NCBI GenBank assembly: GCA_937858255.1
Contig: CALLZQ010000843.1
Location: forward strand, 1-8,416
From: an uncultured Tabrizicola sp.
Lineage (GTDB): Bacteria > Pseudomonadota > Alphaproteobacteria > Rhodobacterales > Rhodobacteraceae
Reading direction: 5' to 3'
DNA: 8,416 nt
Numbering within the stretch: position 1 is the first letter of the stretch; each line of letters starts with the position of its first letter. The notes under the pieces were generated by a model. The model was not told the origin of the DNA and did no database searches. It saw nothing but the letters and a program-made list of their open reading frames with translations. The translations under genes and the position numbers were made by a program. Positions 6,691 to 8,416 of this stretch are shown here, in pieces.

Positions 6691-6831
6691 GTGCCGCCCC
6701 CGCCGGTGCCGGTGCCGCGCAGCCGCCCACCACCGCAATCGCGGGGCATCGGGGCAGTCGCATGAGATCTGGCTAGGGCCATCACACCGGGCTTTCCGTC
6801 AGGGATCGACTTATTCAATCAACAGGTTGGG

Positions 6832-6861
6832 AATGTCCGCAACGGGGCGGTACTGTGTCAA
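6832..6861 (-). promoter_or_regulatory. Candidate minus-strand promoter, gene-proximal
   Basis: Minus strand TTGACA (6861-6856), a perfect sigma-70 -35 hexamer, is followed after 18 bases by GACATT (6837-6832), a poor -10 match. Transcription would start near 6825 and give a leader of about 345 bases running through the hairpin cluster to the DUF2927 start at 6480. The -35 context TTGACACA is identical to that of the second candidate about 118 bases upstream. Confidence 0.3.
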
Positions 6862-6949
6862 TCCTGTGGAATCCCGGGCCGGGCGATGAGTCTATGGATC
6901 GCGCCCCACAGGCGTCAAACCACCGCATCTGCGATGGCGTTCTCTCAAT

Positions 6950-6979
6950 TTATTACAATTTCGGCGCTAAATGTGTCAA
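6950..6979 (-). promoter_or_regulatory. Candidate minus-strand promoter, distal, AT-rich
   Basis: Minus strand TTGACA (6979-6974) and TAATAA (6955-6950) are separated by 18 bases, within the most AT-rich part of the window. This is the best sigma-70-like match seen here. It would drive the DUF2927-to-M48 gene set independently of the ATPase gene, with a leader of about 460 bases. Confidence 0.4.
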
Positions 6980-7094
6980 AAAGTGAGCGATTTGTGTCGG
7001 AATTGTGGCTAAACCACGGCAATTTCGCCCGATTCGAGTTTCGGGAAACAGTGCAATGTGACCGTTCCCAAAACCGAAACGACCCCGGCGCCGT

Positions 7095-7934
7095 CTAGCG
7101 CCCGGATCGTGCCATAAAGGCCAGACGCTCGAACAGATGCACATCCTGTTCGTTCTTGAGCAGCGCCCCATGCAGGCGCGGCAGCAGGTTCTTGCCCTCT
7201 CGCCGCAGGTCCTCGGGCCCCAGATCCTCGGCCAACAGCAGTTTCAGCCAGTCCAGCACCTCGCTGGTCGAGGGCTTTTTCTTCAGCCCGGGCGTTTCGC
7301 GCAATTCGTAGAACTGCGTCAGCGCCGCGGTCAGCAGTGCCTCCTTGATGCCGGGGAAATGGACCGACACGATCCGCCGCATCGTCTCGGCATCGGGGAA
7401 ACGGATGTAGTGAAAGAAACACCGGCGCAAGAAAGCGTCGGGCAGTTCCTTTTCATTGTTCGAGGTAATGATGACCACCGGGCGCTGACGGGCGCGCACG
7501 GTCTCACCCGTCTCGTAAACGTGAAATTCCATCCGGTCGAGTTCCTGCAACAGATCGTTGGGAAACTCGATATCGGCCTTGTCGATCTCATCAATCAGCA
7601 GCACGACGCGGCCCTCGGCCTCAAAGGCCTGCCAGAGCTTGCCCTTGCGGATGTAGTTGCGCACATCATGCACCCGTTCGTCGCCCAACTGGCTGTCGCG
7701 CAGCCGGCTGACCGCATCATATTCATAGAGCCCCTGCTGCGCCTTGGTCGTTGATTTCACATGCCATTCGATCAGCGGCAGGCCCAATGAGGCCGCCACC
7801 TGCCGCGCCAGTTCGGTCTTGCCCGTGCCCGGTTCGCCCTTGACCAGCAGCGGGCGTTGCAGTGTCACGGCGGCATTGACCGCCACCGAAAGATCTTCGG
7901 TCGCAATGTAGGTCTCGGTCGAGGTGAAGGTCAT
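7095..7934 (-). CDS. MoxR-family AAA+ ATPase
   Basis: A 279-residue cytoplasmic AAA+ ATPase of the MoxR/CoxD type. The Walker A motif is GEPGTGKT (33-40), Walker B is VVLLIDEID (110-118) with Asp115/Glu116, sensor 1 is ITSNN (156-160), the arginine-finger region is FLRRCFFHYIRF (168-179), and the sensor 2 helix is near KPSTSEVLDW (220-229). Length and order match the family. Such ATPases form hexamers that act with VWA proteins to insert metals or remodel complexes; the VWA protein at 4887-3706 is the obvious partner. The start at 7934 (MTFTSTETYIATEDL) is chosen because family members begin here and GGAG lies 6 bases upstream. In-frame ATGs at 7955 and 8000 would add 7 or 22 residues without such a site. 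It is divergent from dksA and separated from the next operon gene by 614 bases, where such genes usually lie closer. Confidence 0.92.
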   Translation of the reverse strand: MTFTSTETYIATEDLSVAVNAAVTLQRPLLVKGEPGTGKTELARQVAASLGLPLIEWHVKSTTKAQQGLYEYDAVSRLRDSQLGDERVHDVRNYIRKGKLWQAFEAEGRVVLLIDEIDKADIEFPNDLLQELDRMEFHVYETGETVRARQRPVVIITSNNEKELPDAFLRRCFFHYIRFPDAETMRRIVSVHFPGIKEALLTAALTQFYELRETPGLKKKPSTSEVLDWLKLLLAEDLGPEDLRREGKNLLPRLHGALLKNEQDVHLFERLAFMARSGR

Positions 7935-7990
7935 CCACGGCTCCGGTTTTGTCATCAACTTGATCGCCGCGACCCTAATCCCGCCTACAA

Positions 7991-8014
7991 AATGTCGCAA
8001 CGGCTAGTGACATT
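7991..8014. promoter_or_regulatory. Operator-like inverted repeat between moxR-type gene and dksA
   Basis: AATGTCGC, an 8-base spacer, then GTGACATT: two 8-base arms matching at 7 of 8 positions (the single mismatch is G opposite T). It lies 57 bases upstream of the ATPase start and 43 bases upstream of the dksA start, in the shared divergent spacer. The size and symmetry fit a dimeric repressor or activator site, but I recognise no known regulator consensus. No convincing -35/-10 pair was found for either gene. Confidence 0.35.
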
Positions 8015-8045
8015 CCCCTCAAAACCGTCTAACTGCACCGCCAAC

Positions 8046-8050
8046 AGGAG
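8046..8050 (+). promoter_or_regulatory. Ribosome-binding site of dksA
   Basis: AGGAG placed 6 bases before the ATG at 8057. It is the strongest such site near the gene and decides in favour of the upstream of two in-frame starts; the ATG at 8108 is preceded only by a GA repeat. Confidence 0.6.
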
Positions 8051-8056
8051 TGCGCG

Positions 8057-8416
8057 ATGACAGATGCCCACCTGTCGGTGCATTCCGACAAGAGAGAGAG
8101 TGCTGTGATGAAGCAAGAAGCCTTCTTGCCGGACGATTACCGGCCCGCGGAATCCGAGCCCTTCATGAATGACCGGCAGCTCGAATACTTCCGCCGCAAG
8201 TTACTGAACTGGAAGGCCGAGCTTCTGGATCAAAGCGCGGAAACGCTGGATGCCCTGACCGAGAGTGCCCGCAACGTCCCCGATCTGGCCGACCGCGCCA
8301 GCGAAGAGACCGACCGCGCGCTGGAACTGCGCACCCGTGACCGTCAGCGCAAGCTGATCGCCAAGATCGACGCGGCGCTGCGCCGGATCGACAACGGCGA
8401 ATACGGCTATTGCGAG
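8057..8416 (+). CDS. dksA: RNA polymerase-binding transcription factor DksA, cut by the window end
   Basis: The first 120 residues of DksA, which binds the RNA polymerase secondary channel and, with ppGpp, alters promoter activity, notably at stable RNA genes. Recognised parts are FLPDDYRPAE and FMNDRQLEYFRRKLL (about 23-50), the coiled coil (about 38-112), and its tip NVPDLADRASEE (73-84), where Asp76 and Asp79 match the two essential tip aspartates (71 and 74) of the E. coli protein. ETDRALELRTRDRQRKLIAKI (84-104) is strongly conserved. The window stops at NGEYGYCE, the first Cys of the zinc-finger region, so whether the finger keeps all four Cys cannot be seen. Two in-frame starts are possible: 8057 with a good ribosome-binding site, or 8108 (MKQEAFLP), which matches the usual alphaproteobacterial N-terminus. 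The 17 extra residues are polar and unfamiliar. Confidence 0.95.
   Translation, partial: MTDAHLSVHSDKRESAVMKQEAFLPDDYRPAESEPFMNDRQLEYFRRKLLNWKAELLDQSAETLDALTESARNVPDLADRASEETDRALELRTRDRQRKLIAKIDAALRRIDNGEYGYCE

Larger units (their letters stand above)
6481..7094. other. 614-base stretch without a convincing gene
   Basis: Between the ATPase stop and the lipoprotein start. The half nearer the lipoprotein gene (6500-6750) is very GC-rich and full of short inverted repeats. The half nearer the ATPase gene (6930-7080) is clearly AT-richer than the rest of the window and carries promoter-like elements. Short overlapping open frames exist on both strands (for example minus 6404-6763 and 6432-6818), but none shows consistent third-position G/C or a recognisable domain, so none is annotated. 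No tRNA, RNase P, tmRNA or SRP RNA signature was recognised on either strand. Its likely roles are promoter region, long 5' leader of the lipoprotein gene, or a small RNA gene. Confidence 0.6.

Noticed and set aside
6404..6818. Two minus-strand open frames, one starting MRLPRCPAIAVVGGCAAPAPAG like a lipoprotein
   Set aside because: The frames overlap each other and run into the DUF2927 gene, the lipobox is poor, third-position bias is mixed, and no domain follows. A frameshifted lipoprotein cannot be fully excluded.
6481..6880. Known structural RNA (RNase P, tmRNA, SRP or 6S RNA)
   Set aside because: None of the conserved core sequences I know for these RNAs is present on either strand; 6S RNA is poorly conserved and is the least firmly excluded.
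7949..7991. Sigma-70 promoter for dksA from TTGATC or TTGTCA to TACAAA
   Set aside because: The spacers are 20 bases or more, or the -10 is absent; not good enough to annotate.
7973..8000. Minus-strand TTGCGA-N16-TTAGGG as the ATPase promoter
   Set aside because: The -10 matches the consensus at only one position.
7935..8000. Longer N-terminus of the ATPase from ATG 7955 or 8000
   Set aside because: The family starts at MTFTST, a GGAG is correctly placed only for 7934, and the added residues are not conserved in my knowledge of the family.

Overview
The window looks like chromosomal DNA of a high-GC alphaproteobacterium, most likely a member of the Rhodobacteraceae (Rhodobacter/Paracoccus-type). 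The basis is the alphaproteobacterial-style DksA N-terminus at the right edge, strong G/C preference at third codon positions, and a set of protein types (DUF2927 lipoprotein, CoxE-like VWA protein, MoxR-type ATPase, VTT protein) that I know from that group. This is recognition from memory, not a database search. No transposase, integrase, phage gene, CRISPR array, tRNA or rRNA was seen.

Layout. On the plus strand at the left (1-1413) is the 3' part of an RlmI-like rRNA methyltransferase gene that carries an in-frame TAG and a damaged Asp-Pro-Pro motif. It overlaps by 4 bases (ATGA) a small PIN-domain protein. That gene ends directly against the first minus-strand gene with no base between the two stop codons. 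From 7934 down to 1414 everything is on the minus strand. In transcription order it is: MoxR-type AAA+ ATPase; a 614-base gap; DUF2927/TPR-like lipoprotein; a 56-residue membrane protein; CoxE-like VWA protein; a 118-residue single-pass membrane protein; VTT (DedA-like) membrane protein; M48 zinc peptidase; and, after an 89-base gap, a DUF4405 membrane protein. At the right edge, divergent from the ATPase, is the start of dksA.

How the genes may work together. MoxR ATPases and VWA proteins usually act as pairs that remodel or mature protein complexes. Here the VWA gene is locked by 4-base ATGA overlaps or tiny gaps to small membrane proteins, a VTT-type lipid/membrane protein and a membrane-anchored protease. 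This suggests a cell-envelope maintenance or quality-control operon; that is inference from context. The gap at 6481-7094 holds no convincing gene. It contains two minus-strand TTGACA promoter candidates and a run of strong hairpins, two of which share the same six-base loop. It may be a long structured leader of the lipoprotein gene or an unannotated small RNA. The moxR/dksA divergent spacer contains an operator-like inverted repeat.

Two genes (the methyltransferase and the VTT protein) show short blocks where a conserved motif is lost although the flanks match the family. This is either real decay or local sequence error.
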